A stretch of DNA of 64,000 nucleotides, taken from positions 46,508,581-46,572,580 of the forward strand of contig OX442314.1 in NCBI GenBank assembly GCA_949358305.1, written 5' to 3'. Shown piece by piece: positions 20,627 to 33,200 of the stretch; position 1 is the stretch's first letter; each line of letters begins with the position of its first letter. This DNA comes from Strigamia acuminata. Taxonomy: Eukaryota; Arthropoda; Chilopoda; Geophilomorpha; Linotaeniidae. The notes under the pieces are model-generated. The model did not search any database. It saw only the letters and a list, made by a program, of their open reading frames with translations, and was not told the origin of the DNA. A program made the position numbers and the translations under genes.

Positions 20627-21456
20627 AGATCATAGTTTTCAAGTTGAATTCCTTTTGCTTGTCGAAACGTACAGTATTCGCAAACTGTCTGTCGATCGGC
20701 GTGATCGTTCCAAATATCGACGGCAAATCTCGACATCATTTTCAAACATTAAAGAGTGTGAAACAGCTTTTCGCACATTTCACGTCGACGTAAGGAGTTG
20801 ATAATATAATAAGAATTCCTTTGCAATGTGCCTAACCAATGCATCCAACATTGGTTTTAATTTCACTAACAAGTAAATTTCACCAAGATATAATTGGGCA
20901 CTCTAGCGAGTAAATACAACACTAGTCGCTGATCTGTGATCAAGGAGCAATATTTTTAACGTCATATTCGCTGCTCGTTCCTTGATTAACATGCAAATTA
21001 CATGTTAAATTTAAGCCTAGTTATTTGCACTTATTCGTAGGCACAAAACAGTATATTATATATTGCGTAGGTATAGGTCTGTATATATCCTAGTACTGGG
21101 TATATATAGTGTAGCTTATATAAAGATGTTGTGCCTGGACAGGATTATGCCATTTAATAATGTGAGTCGGTCGGGTGAGGACCGAGGAGCGAGGCAGCCA
21201 TTTTGCGATCGTTGAGCGCGATCACACTCGGTGTTGTTTGATGTTTGATGTCGTTTGAAGCAAGGATATTTAGCGCATTTATTTATGTATTTATGAATAA
21301 TGTTAATAAATTTGAATTTGAATTTAAATTTAAATTTTTATTTTTATTTTGTTTTGTTTTGTGATCGTGAAGAAAGAAAGAAAGAAAGATAACGAGATTT
21401 AAATTTTGCCTTTTTTCTCCAAATTTTGCCCGTTTCCTCCCAAATTTTGCCTTTGA
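20627..21456. other. Intergenic stretch, no gene supported
   Basis: AT-rich. A TATA-like CTTATATAAAG lies near 21116, followed by a GC-richer 120 bp and then (TTTGAA)-like and GAAA-like simple repeats at 21308-21395. This could be a promoter or LTR remnant, but no coding sequence or terminal repeats can be shown. Confidence 0.4.
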
Positions 21457-21699
21457 TTGTTACAACAATCAAAGATTTGGGGTCATCGGGCATCTTATTC
21501 AGCTTATTCAGCTTATGCGGCACCTTATCCACCTTATCCACCTTATCAAGCACCGGCACCGGCACCTGCACCTTATTCGATGGCGACAGCTCATCATTAT
21601 TTGATGGCGACAGCTCATCATTATTCGACCACTCAAGCCCCGATCACCAATAGCCACAAGGGGGTAAAGTTGTCCAAAACGAAGCATTTCGACAACTGA
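21457..21699 (+). CDS. Possible exon, A/P/Y-rich low-complexity peptide
   Basis: An 80-codon open stretch with SAYSAYAAPYPPYPPY and a 24-bp duplicated MATAHHY unit. Such Y/P/A-rich runs occur in cuticle and RNA-binding proteins, but simple-sequence DNA also gives them. No clear start context or splice partner is visible. A second open frame (21675-21870) overlaps its end in another phase. Weak call. Confidence 0.2.
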   Translation: MLQQSKIWGHRASYSAYSAYAAPYPPYPPYQAPAPAPAPYSMATAHHYLMATAHHYSTTQAPITNSHKGVKLSKTKHFDN

Positions 21700-22024
21700 T
21701 TTACGAGCCGGAATTCAGCGATATATGTCCTGATGCAGATGCAGAAATAGTGCTTGAAAGACTCCACGATTTGTGTAGATGGAAAAAAACTGCCAAAATT
21801 AAGTTTATTATCCGCAGCCGCACAGACAGAGGAAACCGTCAGAAAGACTCAATTTGTAGGGGGAGGAATGCTACGTCCGCCATCATATTGAATTCCATAT
21901 TATTTAAGAAAGATTTATTTAGGATTTATTTAAGATTTAGAGATTTATTTGCAATTTATGGATTTGTTGGTATTTATTTGAAATTTATGAATTTTTAATT
22001 TGAGATTTACAGGATTTTCAAGAT

Positions 22025-22335
22025 TTAGCCAGAATTGAATTTCTGGTATTTTGGATTTCAAGATTAAAGCTAGCATTAAATATTTAAACCAATTTCACGT
22101 GTAAATTTGAGATTTAATGTTTGACTTGGAGATTTATTAGGAATTTATCACGAAGATTCATAGCAAATGTCAACCTCTTCCCCCATCGGTCAATTTATAA
22201 ATTTATCTTTTAATTGAAAATATTGAAAAACGTTCGATTCCACCCAATCAGAAACATTCAATCCTACGTCGATTCAGGGGTTAGATGATTTTCTTTGATT
22301 TTTTTAATTTTTTTTAATGTCAATCATATCAATTT
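22025..22335. repeat. Interspersed repeat, uninterrupted copy (empty site of giant Gypsy)
   Basis: Matches 5630-5796 followed directly by 20517-20605. At 22248 it reads CAGAAACATTCAATCC with a single AAAC where the other copy holds the 14.7-kb Gypsy between two AAACs. There are a few substitutions and a short extra segment between the copies. Confidence 0.8.
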
Positions 22336-24387
22336 TTTTTTCTTATAATTTTTAAAGTTAAATATTTTTGTTTGATATTTTATATTATTTTACCAAGAGG
22401 TACGACAAAAAACATGTATGAGTTTCCAAGATTTCTCAGATTCAAATCTCGGGAATCCTCGCGAATCTCGTAAAATCTCACAAAAACTCGTAAAATCTCG
22501 CCTAATCCTGAGATTCCAGATTCCAGCTGATTCCCAAGAGGAATCTTAGAGGTAATACGGGATTCCACCCATATGTCGTACCCCATATTTTATCAATTTC
22601 TTGCAAAATCTCACTTGGGAGTCCGCAAACAACGCAAGGACATTCTGGGAACAAATTTATACGTTGTCACCGGCCACCGGATATCCCACTCGGCCAGTCT
22701 AGCATTAGGGTTTTGTATCAGAAAGGCAATGGTAGAACAAGTTATTAATATTGAACAAGAAATATAAATACCAACAGAAAGACAATCGGAAGGTTAGCCC
22801 AAGAAGTTTTAAAGGAATAAAAACTGTTGAAAAATTATTTTTTTTGTCCATGTATCGGGGAATTGCTTTTACCGTTAAAAGATTTTACAATTGGCACAAA
22901 CACAGGTGCCTAAATGGAGTCATGGAGTTTTTTTTAACTTTATAAGACACTGTCATTGGCTGAAATTATCACAAACAATATGAAGAAGTTGAAATTAAGA
23001 AATAATTTAACTTCATTGCAGTTGCCAAAGATGCTAGCTATTCTATGGCAACCCAACAAAAGCAGTGTCAGGAAATTGTGGAAATAGTTAAGAGAAAGAG
23101 ATAAAAGGATTCCAATAAGAGACAATAAAAAGTTGGATATTAACCAAACTGAACACACAAGAAACGAAAACAACTTTCCACCATGTTGTTGTTTTCCAAC
23201 AACAACAAAATTTTGTTGCATTTGTTAATCTTACGAGGATTTTTGCAACTCTGGGAGAAAGTCATTTTGAAAAAAGCGAAAGCTTCTCAAAGGTTTACAA
23301 ATATTTTAGTTTAACACTAGACTGGTCAAAATGACCCAATGAGTTTCCAATAGTGTTTTTTGATGCTTTACATCATAATCAGCAACGTGGCATTTTTCTT
23401 AAAGAAGAATAAAAAAAAGAGAATTAACCTAGAACGACTGCATTCAATGTTTTGGGTCAAATTGATTTGTTTTAAATTCAGAAACACCTTGGGGCTTCCC
23501 CAACAAAGATGAAAAGACAAAGAACCACTCCATGGGTCATCCAGAAAAAGGTGACTGAAAAATTTTCCATAGTCACAGAGAAGTCCAACCAAGAGCATTT
23601 GAGATTGATTACAATTAAGAGAGCAAGAACCTTGCAGAAATCATTTCCCAAAACTGAACACTTCACGTCATGAAAAAAGGCAAATTCCATTACCAATAAC
23701 GAAAATTCAAACCAAACTTTGAAAAGCGACCAAAAACCAACCATCAAAAACTACCAAAAGGTGCATCAAATAATATTCTTGCCAAATAAATACTCAATCG
23801 CCACACAACTGAAGAAATACAGAAAAAAAATACAATTCGAAGTAGGCCTACAGTAGGCTTAAAATGGCGCCAACCAATATCAAAAGAACATACGGTATGT
23901 AAGAAAATAAATGGATCATTTAGAAATACGAATTCAAACTTGCTGAGAAATTTGCAGAAATGTAAATCCCATGCTTATGAAACCAACCAACCTTTTTGAA
24001 ATCAAACCCGAGTTAAATAACGTGAAAAACGAACGAACACAGCATATCGAACAGCAAAATCTTGCTGTACATCTCGCCTTGTGGTGATCGAGACCACTCG
24101 AGACAAAATTACGTGACAGTTTATTGTTTAGCGTCTCCCGCTGAAAACGGTTCTTCTGCCCATGCGCAGAAAAGAAAATAATCCGACGACTACGGAGATT
24201 TGTTGGGGCCATCTGTCTTTTTTCTGCATCACTTTCTTGGAAAGTATTTCTACAATTTAGATAAATTCTTATAATTTAAAAAGCACGTTGGGTTTGCTTC
24301 TTGCTGAAAAGATAAATTCTCTGGCAGAATTCAGTCGAGTGGGAATACCATAGCATAATAACCCACGATCGAATCCAGTCGCAAGCA
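22336..24387. other. Noncoding stretch, no gene supported
   Basis: AT-rich DNA with scattered short frames and no conserved motif. TACGAC near 22401 and GTCGTA near 22576 may bound a small inverted-end repeat of about 180 bp, but the arms are too short to be sure. Confidence 0.4.
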
Positions 24388-24995
24388 GACATAATCTAAA
24401 GTCATTTTACATGCAATCAAATTTATCCTACGTGTTTGTTGCACAATCGCAACCGCAATCGCAATTACTTCGTTATTTTCCTGGAGGAAATGCGCAAATC
24501 CACCGAATGTGCAAAACTGGCCAACAAATGTGCAAAACTATCATAACTGGCCAAACGGGGAAATGGAGAAGCAAATTACAATCGGGGTCGCAATAATTAT
24601 CGGAACAATAATTCTTATCGGGGCAGGTACGACAGTCGTTGCTACAGCCAGTCCCTGTCAACTACAAACACGATTATAGTCGACAGGGACTGGCCGTCGC
24701 AAAGACTGTCGTATCTGCACCGATAAGAATTATTGTTCCGATTATTATTACGGCCCCGATTGTAATTTACTTCTACATTTCTCCCGTTTGGCCAGTTATG
24801 GTAGTCTTGCCTGTTTGTGGGCCAGTTTTGCACGTTCGGTGGATTTGCGAACTTCCTCCAGGAAAATAAAGAAGTAACGGCGGTGGCGGTTGCAACTATG
24901 CAACACTCACGTACGGTAAATTTGATTGCATGTTGCGCTGTGTCATTAATCAATGTGAAATGAATTGACTTTAGATTATCTCTGCTTGTATACGG
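24388..24995. repeat. Long imperfect palindrome, copy 1 (~600 bp)
   Basis: The left arm (to about 24665) and right arm (from about 24670) are imperfect reverse complements, for example GCAATCAAATTTA near 24413 against TAAATTTGATTGC near 24918, and GACAGGGACTGGC-type sequence around the centre. Flanks AAGCAGA..AATCTAAAG and CTTTAGATTATCTCTGCTT continue the symmetry. The same palindrome recurs in opposite orientation at 48005-48575. Confidence 0.8.
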
Positions 24996-25683
24996 AGATG
25001 TGCAGTGACGTTACTGAAACGTTATTGAATCGCATTTTTTTTACGTCTTCACGACGAGTTTGCATGGTGCGCTACAGTAAAGCGCCAAGGGGTTGCTTTC
25101 GATACTTAGTATTCAATTTAATGATGATGTTGTTAAATTGAATTGCTACGTTTAAAAATTGAAGTTTATTTGAGGTGTATTAAATACTGAAGATAATTTG
25201 ATCCTACAATATTTTATTGCATTCTATTTTACAAAATCGTCGCCTTGAGGACACTTTCTGTCGACTTGACTTTTCCCGCATTTGTTGAAACGAACTGAGA
25301 GATGCTAAAATGGATCCGCCGATCCACGCATGCTCTGCAAACCGAATTTTCCATAATTAAATAAACATTACTCAATTTCTAAATCTGATAAAAGAATTAC
25401 AGGAGGCGTTTTATTGGATGAATCGCGATTTAAGTCGTTCGGTGACAAACTGGAATGATAATGTTTGATGTCAGGATTTTTTCTTTTGGCTGAATTGAAA
25501 CATTAGAAAATCTAGTTCTGTTTGATCGGATTAATTATCTCATTGATTAATTTTTTTTGTACTTTTTTTTAATTTTTTTAATTTATTTCATGATTTTTGG
25601 CTGCTGGCCAGTGATTTCTGATGCACTAAAACCAAACCTGTAGAATTATTACAAAAGAAATTAGAAAAAAAAATTCATTAGTA

Positions 25684-27320
25684 AAATTATGAAAATCACT
25701 TTTAATCGGTAGTAAAATTGTAAAATTCACTTTTAATCGGTAGTAAAATTGTGAAATTCACTTTTAATCGGTAGTAAAATTGTGAAATTCACTTTTAATC
25801 GGTAGTAAAATTGTGAAAATCACTTTTAATCGGTAGTAAAATTGTGAAATTCACTTTTAATCGGTAGTAAAATTGTGAAATTCACTTTTAATCGGTAGTA
25901 AAATTGTGAAAATCACTTTTAATCGGTAGTAAAATTGTGAAAATCACTTTTAATCGGTAGTAAAATTGTGAAATTCACTTTTAATCGGTAGTAAAATTGT
26001 GAAATTCACTTTTAATCGGTAGTAAAATTGTGAAATTCACTTTTAATCGGTAGTAAAATTGTGAAATTCACTTTTAATCGGTAGGAAAATTGTGAAATTC
26101 ACTTTTAATCGGTAGTAACATTGTGAAAATCACTTTTAATCGGTAGTAACATTGTGAAAATCACTTTTAATCGGTAGTAACATTGTGAAAATCACTTTTA
26201 ATCGGTAGTAAAATTGTGAAAATCACTTTTAATCGGTAGTAAAATTGTGAAAATCACTTTTAATCGGTAGTAAAATTGTGAAATTCACTTTTAATCGGTA
26301 GTAAAATTGTGAAATTCACTTTTAATCGGTAGTAAAATTGTGAAATTCACTTTTAATCGGTAGTAAAATTGTGAAATTCACTTTTAATCGGTAGTAAAAT
26401 TGTGAAATTCACTTTTAATCGGTAGTAAAATTGTGAAATTCACTTTTAATCGGTAGTAAAATTGTGAAATTCACTTTTAATCGGTAGTAAAATTGTGAAA
26501 TTCACTTTTAATCGGTAGTAAAATTGTGAAATTCACTTTTAATCGGTAGTAAAATTGTGAAAATCACTTTTAATCGGTAGTAAAATTGTGAAATTCACTT
26601 TTAATCGGTAGTAAAATTGTGAAAATCACTTTTAATCGGTAGTAAAATTGTGAAATTCACTTTTAATCGGTAGTAAAATTGTGAAAATCACTTTTAATCG
26701 GTAGTAAAATTGTGAAATTCACTTTTAATCGGTAGTAAAATTGTGAAATTCACTTTTAATCGGTAGTAAAATTGTGAAATTCACTTTTAATCGGTAGTAA
26801 AATTGTGAAATTCACTTTTAATCGGTAGTAAAATTGTGAAATTCACTTTTAATCGGTAGTAAAATTGTGAAATTCACTTTTAATCGGTAGTAAAATTGTG
26901 AAATTCACTTTTAATCGGTAGTAAAATTGTGAAATTCACTTTTAATCGGTAGTAAAATTGTGAAATTCACTTTTAATCGGTAGTAAAATTGTGAAAATTA
27001 CTTTTAATCGGTAGTAAAATTGTGAAATTCACTTTTAATCGGTAGTAAAATTGTGAAATTCACTTTTAATCGGTAGTAAAATTGTGAAATTCACTTTTAA
27101 TCGGTAGTAAAATTGTGAAATTCACTTTTAATCGGTAGTAAAATTGTGAAATTCACTTTTAATCGGTAGTAAAATTGTGAAAATCACTTTTAATCGGTAG
27201 TAAAATTGTGAAATTCACTTTTAATCAGTAGTGAAATTGTGAAAATCACTTTTAATCAGTAGTAAAATTGTGAAAATCACTTTTAATCAGTAGTAAAATT
27301 GTGAATATCACTTTTAATAT
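25684..27320. repeat. 31-bp satellite array, about 53 copies
   Basis: Unit CACTTTTAATCGGTAGTAAA plus ATTGTGAAATT, 31 bp, repeated without interruption. Two main variants alternate irregularly (GAAATTCAC and GAAAATCAC), and the last three units carry CAGTAG instead of CGGTAG, a usual sign of less homogenised array edges. No spacers differ, so it is not a CRISPR. A short diverged array of the complementary unit is at 46973-47155. Confidence 0.95.
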
Positions 27321-27592
27321 ATTTTTTTTCCAATTCATATTTTCCTTTTTCCGATGCTAAAAAACACCATCTTCACTTTCGATAAAAAAATCAAATAAAA
27401 TCAAACATCGCCACACCACCTCGCGACAAAAATCAAAAAAAATACCAAAACCCCTTACACAATACACTCGTACAAAAATTGTCAATTACAATATCTCACC
27501 GCAATAAATAAAATACGACCACGACCGCAATCAATCGCAAAGCAATTTTTACATTTTACAAATTAATTCGCTACACACAAAAACGCATAAAA

Positions 27593-29763
27593 TCAATCGC
27601 TCGACCCATCGTCCCTTCTTCGATGCCTCAGCACACTTTCACTCGTATCGTCCTGAAACTGACTAGAAAAACTCGACCTGCTGTTTATATCGCTGTATCT
27701 CACGTCCAACTCGTCGTCCACATCCGCATCTCCGTCCTCATCGTCCGCCCCGTCGCCGTCCCCGTCCCCGTCGCCGTCGTTATCCCCGTTTCCGTTGCCG
27801 TTGCCCGCTTGGTCCGCCCGCTCCGACGTCTCCTCCGCGTCCGAATCCAACTTGTACAGCGTGTTATGACACAACGGACACCTATCTTGCACGTACAGCC
27901 ACTTCCTCAAGCACACCCCGTGGAAATAATGATTGCACTTGGTTATCCGCGCATTCGTCAACTCCTGATAGCAGATGGCGCACACGTCGTCGAATTTCTG
28001 CAACTGCTCCTCGGTGGCTTCCGGCAGCGCGTTGATCTTATTCACGGCCGTCCTCCGCTTCATGAAAGTCCTCCAACCGGCCTTAGCCTGCAACCAAATA
28101 TTGATATACGCATGTATGCACATCATACACGCGCGGATCGCGCCGCCCGACTCGAACAAAAGGATCCAAGCGCCGTTGAAGAACAAGAAAATGCCGAACA
28201 CGAACTCGATCGTGTTGCCGGTCGCCCGGATGTAGTAAATATAGTCGTCTAATTTCTCCCAAAAACTGTTTCTGTATGCGTCGATCATGAAAAGGAAATA
28301 GAGCAACAACGAAATGACCACTTTGATGATCACCTCGATGGTGAACGCCGACACGGCCAGCATCCAGGTGCTCACAGAATGGTGCGTCCACAAATAGAGA
28401 AGGAACCAGCACGGAAACCCGATGAGCAAACTACACACGGTCAAAACCCGCCCGTGTCGTTGCACAGAACGGTTCCTCGACGCGCTCAGCGACATGAGCA
28501 ACGGGTTCACGATGTTGTGCACGAAATGCAAGATGGCCGTAAAGAGGAGACAGAAGTTGCGGTAGAGTCGCGTGAATCGTTTCTCGGGCTCGAGACCCGT
28601 CAATCCTGTCTGCAGCGCGAGCACGAAGAAGAGGACGGCGGAAACGGTGCCGATGCTCTTCTCTTCGTCGTCGTCCGTCATGAGGAACTGCTGGATGATA
28701 TACCCGAAGTAGTGAGCCAGCGAGGCGACCATCGACGTCATTCCCAGCACCGCCAGCACGGTGTCGCAGCCCCGGATGAGGAGTTCTTTCGTCAGGTTCG
28801 TCACGGAAGACAAAGTGATATTCATGAGTTTCGAGAGCTCCACGTGGTTGGCGGGCGTCTGCAGCTTTTCGGCCACGAGGAAGACGACGTCCTCGCTGAT
28901 GCGCACGAGCCAGAAGACGCGCAGCACGTGCGGCACGTTGAGGCGCATCCACTCGTTCTCGAGCAGCGCGTGCAGGCCGTAGTAGCGGATGAAGATGCGC
29001 GTGACGCGCACGGCGCTCGCCATCTCGTGGAAGATGCTGGGGATCCTGAAGATGCAGCACAGCTTGACGTACGTCATGGTGACGACGGTGGAGGCGAAGG
29101 GCAGGTGGCGCGAGTAGTGGTGCGGGACGAGCATGGTGGCGTTAAAGACAGAAGGCAGGAGGAAGGCGAAGGCGATGAGGATTCCTTCTTGCGGGTGCTG
29201 GCGATGGGCCATGCAGAAGGTGACCGTCAAAATCAACTGCACGAGGAAATGGAGGAGAAAAGTGCTGGCTTCTTCGAACGGGAACACGCTCGTGTGGTCG
29301 ATGTAGTAGAGGTTGATCCAGTACGAGATGAAGACGGTCGCCACGGCGAACAGCCATTTGTAGGCCAGGAGTAAGTGGTCGCGCGAGAGCATGAACACCA
29401 TGAGCGACGTCATGAAAGCTAGAAATAATTTTTATTTTTATTTATTTTTGTAGTTTTTAATTAATACTTTTGTTTACCGATTACGTTGAGGACTAGCATG
29501 ACGAGTGTTTGGAGGTCGAAGCTGACAGAGGTTATAAAGAGGTATTTTTTGGTGATGGGGTCGCTGGGGTCTTCGTCGACGAACAGGGGGGCGTTGAAGT
29601 TGCCGTGGAAGTGTGTGTTGTGGAGTCGTTGCGCGTATTCGTACGGGTAGCCCTTGTGCAGGATTGAATCCATGAGGAAGAGTGGCGGCACGCGTAGGAT
29701 GATGTCTAGGAGGTACATCATCTTTGCTCGTGCGTTGGTGGTCATTTTATTGGAGATAGACAC
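27593..29763 (-). CDS. Trc8: TRC8/RNF139-RNF145-like membrane E3 ubiquitin ligase, 703 aa, two exons
   Basis: Exons on the minus strand are 29763-29478 and 29418-27593. They join in phase 1 across a 59-bp GT-AG intron and give 703 residues, close to the vertebrate family length of about 660. Many hydrophobic segments fill residues 10-530, as in the TRC8 N-terminal domain. A RING-H2 finger at about 575-616 has CAIC, CNHYFH, GVC and CPLC, with the family-typical LRKWLYVQD between. The acidic, G/D/N-rich tail (about 630-670) is low complexity. Family members are ER membrane ligases acting in sterol-regulated protein degradation. RNF139 and RNF145 are hard to separate here. The first Met at 29763 was chosen; another follows six codons on. 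Confidence 0.9.
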
Positions 29764-29981
29764 GGGTTGTTTGTGTTAGGAACAAAAGTGTGATCTTCGA
29801 AATGGGTCACGCCATTCCTTCCAACAAACTAGCGGCGAAAACGGAAGTGAGGGCAAATTGTAGCATTGTTTGGAGTGAGCGTCGTGAAAATGTGAAATGT
29901 GCTTTTTAAATCGTGAAAACGTTTGATTTGTCTGCTCAAATGTTGGAAGTAATCATTTAGCAAGTGAATGAATGATGTGTC

Positions 29982-30165
29982 TAGTATATATCTTACTAAT
30001 AACAAATTATGTTGAGGATGGTTGAAATGAAAGGTCAGTCATATTAGGCTAAGAACTAACAAGTGCTTTATTCGGGGTCAAGCTACAAGGTGGCGCTGGG
30101 GGTACAGCGCCTGAGGCAAAGATAACGTCACTACACAAAACATGCAGTGAAGTCCGAACACAGCA
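29982..30165 (-). repeat. 3' LTR of Gypsy 2
   Basis: 184 bp, downstream of the gag-pol stop in element sense, flanked by GTGTC on the outside. Identical by eye to the reassembled split LTR. Confidence 0.92.
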
Positions 30166-30265
30166 TCATTCCCCATTAATGGCACATTAATCAAATCACA
30201 AATACAATAATAGAATTCATTCACGATAGACAATGTACCAATTCGATTAATAAAAACAAATACAC

Positions 30266-33200
30266 TTAATCACTGTTATTATATCCGTAAAATTGTGTCG
30301 GGTTGCGAATACGCTGGGGATGGCGGTACGGCACAACAGGAGTATTGACGGGAACAGGAGGAGGTGTAGGAGCTGGAGAAGCATCACGAACGTTTAGGAG
30401 GTTGGGTGAATTGGGAGGAGCAACTAGGACTTGCGGTTGTACAACTGGGGGTGTATTACCGAGGTTTGAGTCGTCACTTATCAAAGGAAAATGTCCGCGA
30501 TTCCCTCCCCCCTCCGGAATTTGAGCGTGCGAAGTCTGGCGTTTTCGGAGCTGGTCCGCATGTCGGTTCCAAATTATGGCATTTCCGACGGCCACATCGT
30601 ACGTGGTGGACGATGTCTTCTGCGATATTATCCCAGGAACCCATCTCGCGGCGTGCAAATAGTCGCGCGCGAACACCAATTCCCCAGGCTCGAAGGAACG
30701 GCGCGTTTCCACAGTTGTTGGCTCCGGTATTAAGCGGGGGTTCAACAAATGTAATCTAGTTCGAACAGTTCGTTGTAGAAATGCCTCGGACGGCGTAGTC
30801 CGTGTAGAAACGTGCGGCGTCGAGCGATAGGCAATTAAAAATTGGTCAACGGCTTCTGAAATGCTCAAATTCAAATTTAGAAATTTTCCGACTTGATTTT
30901 TAAAAGTCTTCACGAAGCCTTCCACTGCTCCGTTGGTAGCTGGGTGGAAAGGCGGTGAACGAGTTTGTCGGATGCCGTTCCGCGACAGGAAGTCAACAAA
31001 TTCCGCTGAAGTGAATTGCGGCCCATTGTCGGAATGAACGTGGATCGGCAAGCCGTGACGTTTAAACCAACATTTTAAAACCGCAATTGTTGCTTTCGAG
31101 GTAGTAGCGGTCATCATACGAACTTCGCACCACTTGGTGCGCGCATCCACAGCCAACAGGAACATTTTGCCATGGAAGGGGCCGGCGAAATCGAGGTGGA
31201 TTCGCCCCCAAATTTCGTCGGGAATGGGCCAACGCAGGTCGGACGTCTTTGGCGGATCCGGGAGTGCGCGCTGGCACACGTCGCACGAACGCACCATCGA
31301 CTCGATGTCACGGTCGATTGACGGCCACCAAACTGTTGAGCGAGCGAGCGACTTGGTGCGAACGATTCCGAAATGTCCTGCATGCAACTCCGTCAGGACT
31401 GCACGGCGAAGCTGCTCTGGCACGACCAAACGCTCCGACAGGAACAAGAATGGTCCATGTGTGGAAAAGGCGGACCTGTGCTTATAAAAATTTATTAAGT
31501 CAGGTGTCTTTGATTTCCATTCGTCTCGGATGCACTGCAGAACTGCTTGCAATTGGGCGTCTGCGTCGTATGCTGCACGCAAGGCTGCTTGCGATACTGG
31601 AAACTGCGAAAGAGAAACGGAAAATATTTCGTTAACGTGCATGTCGAGGTCTTCTCGACCGTCGACAACAGGTTGAGGATTGCGAGACAATCCGTCTGCA
31701 ATTTGGTTGTCGACAGCAGGCACATGCTCGATAGCATAATCGTAGGCACTCAGGAAAATTGCCCACCGGTGCAGGCGAGCGGCGACAATTTGATTGCATC
31801 CTTTCTTCTCTCCGAAAATGGCCACCAGCGGTTTGTGGTCAGTTCGTAAAATGAATTTTCTCCCAAACAGGTGGTGATGGAAGCGGCGAACGCCATAAAC
31901 GATCGCAAGACCTTCACGGTCGATTTGCGCATAATTTTTCTGCGCGCTGGACAAGAGGGAACTCGCAAAGGCAATTGGACGATGGATTCCATTTTCTACG
32001 TGGGAAATAAAGGCGCCCACACCGACCGGCGAGGCATCAACGGTCAGATAAAGTTGCTTCTTCGCGTCGTAGTGTGCCAGCGCTGAATCGACAGTTACTG
32101 CAGCCTTGACCTTCGTCCAGGCCTTGTGTTGTTCCTGTCCCCATGTCCACGGCGTATCGTCGCGCGTGAGGCGGTAAAGCGGCTCTAATAAAGTGGATAA
32201 ATTATTAATAAATTTGCCATAATAGTTTATGAGCCCCAGGAACGATTTGAGCGATAAAACGTCGGTTGGCTGCATGGCGTTGCGTAGTGGAGCCAATTTT
32301 GAGTCCACTGGCGTGATTCCTAGCTTGGAAATGTTCAGCCCCAAAAACTGCACACAAGCACGCAAAAACTTGCACTTTTTCCTATTTAATGTTAAATTGG
32401 CTTTGTTAAATGCACCCAATAATTGATCCAGGTTGCATAAGTGCGTTGCGTTTGTTGCACCGGTCACGGCCGAATCATCAATGAACGGCTGCGTACTCTC
32501 GACTTTGGCTGTTAATTTGTCCATCTCGCGTTGGAAGATTGCCGGCGCGCTGGATATCCCGTAAAAAAGTCTATTTACTGTGAAGAGACCCAAGTGGGTA
32601 TTAATTGTGCACACCAATTTACTCTCTGCATCCAACTCCAGCTGGTTGTAGGCGTGATTCATATCAAGAGTAGAATACGTCTCACCGCCCGACAACTTCG
32701 CTGCAACATCTTCAAACAGAGGTAAAGGGTAAGAGTTGGGGAGAACCGCCTTATTTATGGTTCTATTATAGCATCCCGCTATCTTTAACGTGCCATCTGA
32801 TTTAAGGACATGCATAATAGGTGTCGCCCATTTAGAAGAAGCGACAGGAGTTATGATACCTAAATCCTGCAGTCTGCGCAGCTCTTCCTCCAGTCGTGGC
32901 TTCATCGCGAGTGGAACTGGGTAATTCTTCAAAAATATCGGTTGCACGGCCGGATCGATATCGATGTGGACCTTGTGCACGTTGTAGCATCCGATTTCAT
33001 CGCGAAAAACGTTGGCATGACGTTCCAAAATCTCGTCCAATCTGTTGGACGACGGTGTATCGAGCTTCTCGGGCGTTGGCGTCGATGTGGACAACGAAAA
33101 TACTTCTGCGCCCACTAGGTCGCCAGTTTTCGACAGCAAACCAAATGCTTCGAGCCAGTCGCGGCCAAGAAGTGGGACGGGGCCGTGAGTCGCCACGCAC

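Noticed and set aside
23301-23760. Possible decayed transposase
   Set aside because: Short basic stretches on the plus strand looked suggestive, but no catalytic motif or inverted ends could be found.
25684-27320. CRISPR-like array
   Set aside because: Units follow each other with no unique spacers; it is a 31-bp satellite in a eukaryotic genome.
28379-29374. Long plus-strand frame (331 codons) opposite the TRC8-like gene
   Set aside because: Rich in R, H, E and Q and without motifs; it is the antisense shadow of GC-rich coding DNA with a clear RING gene on the other strand.
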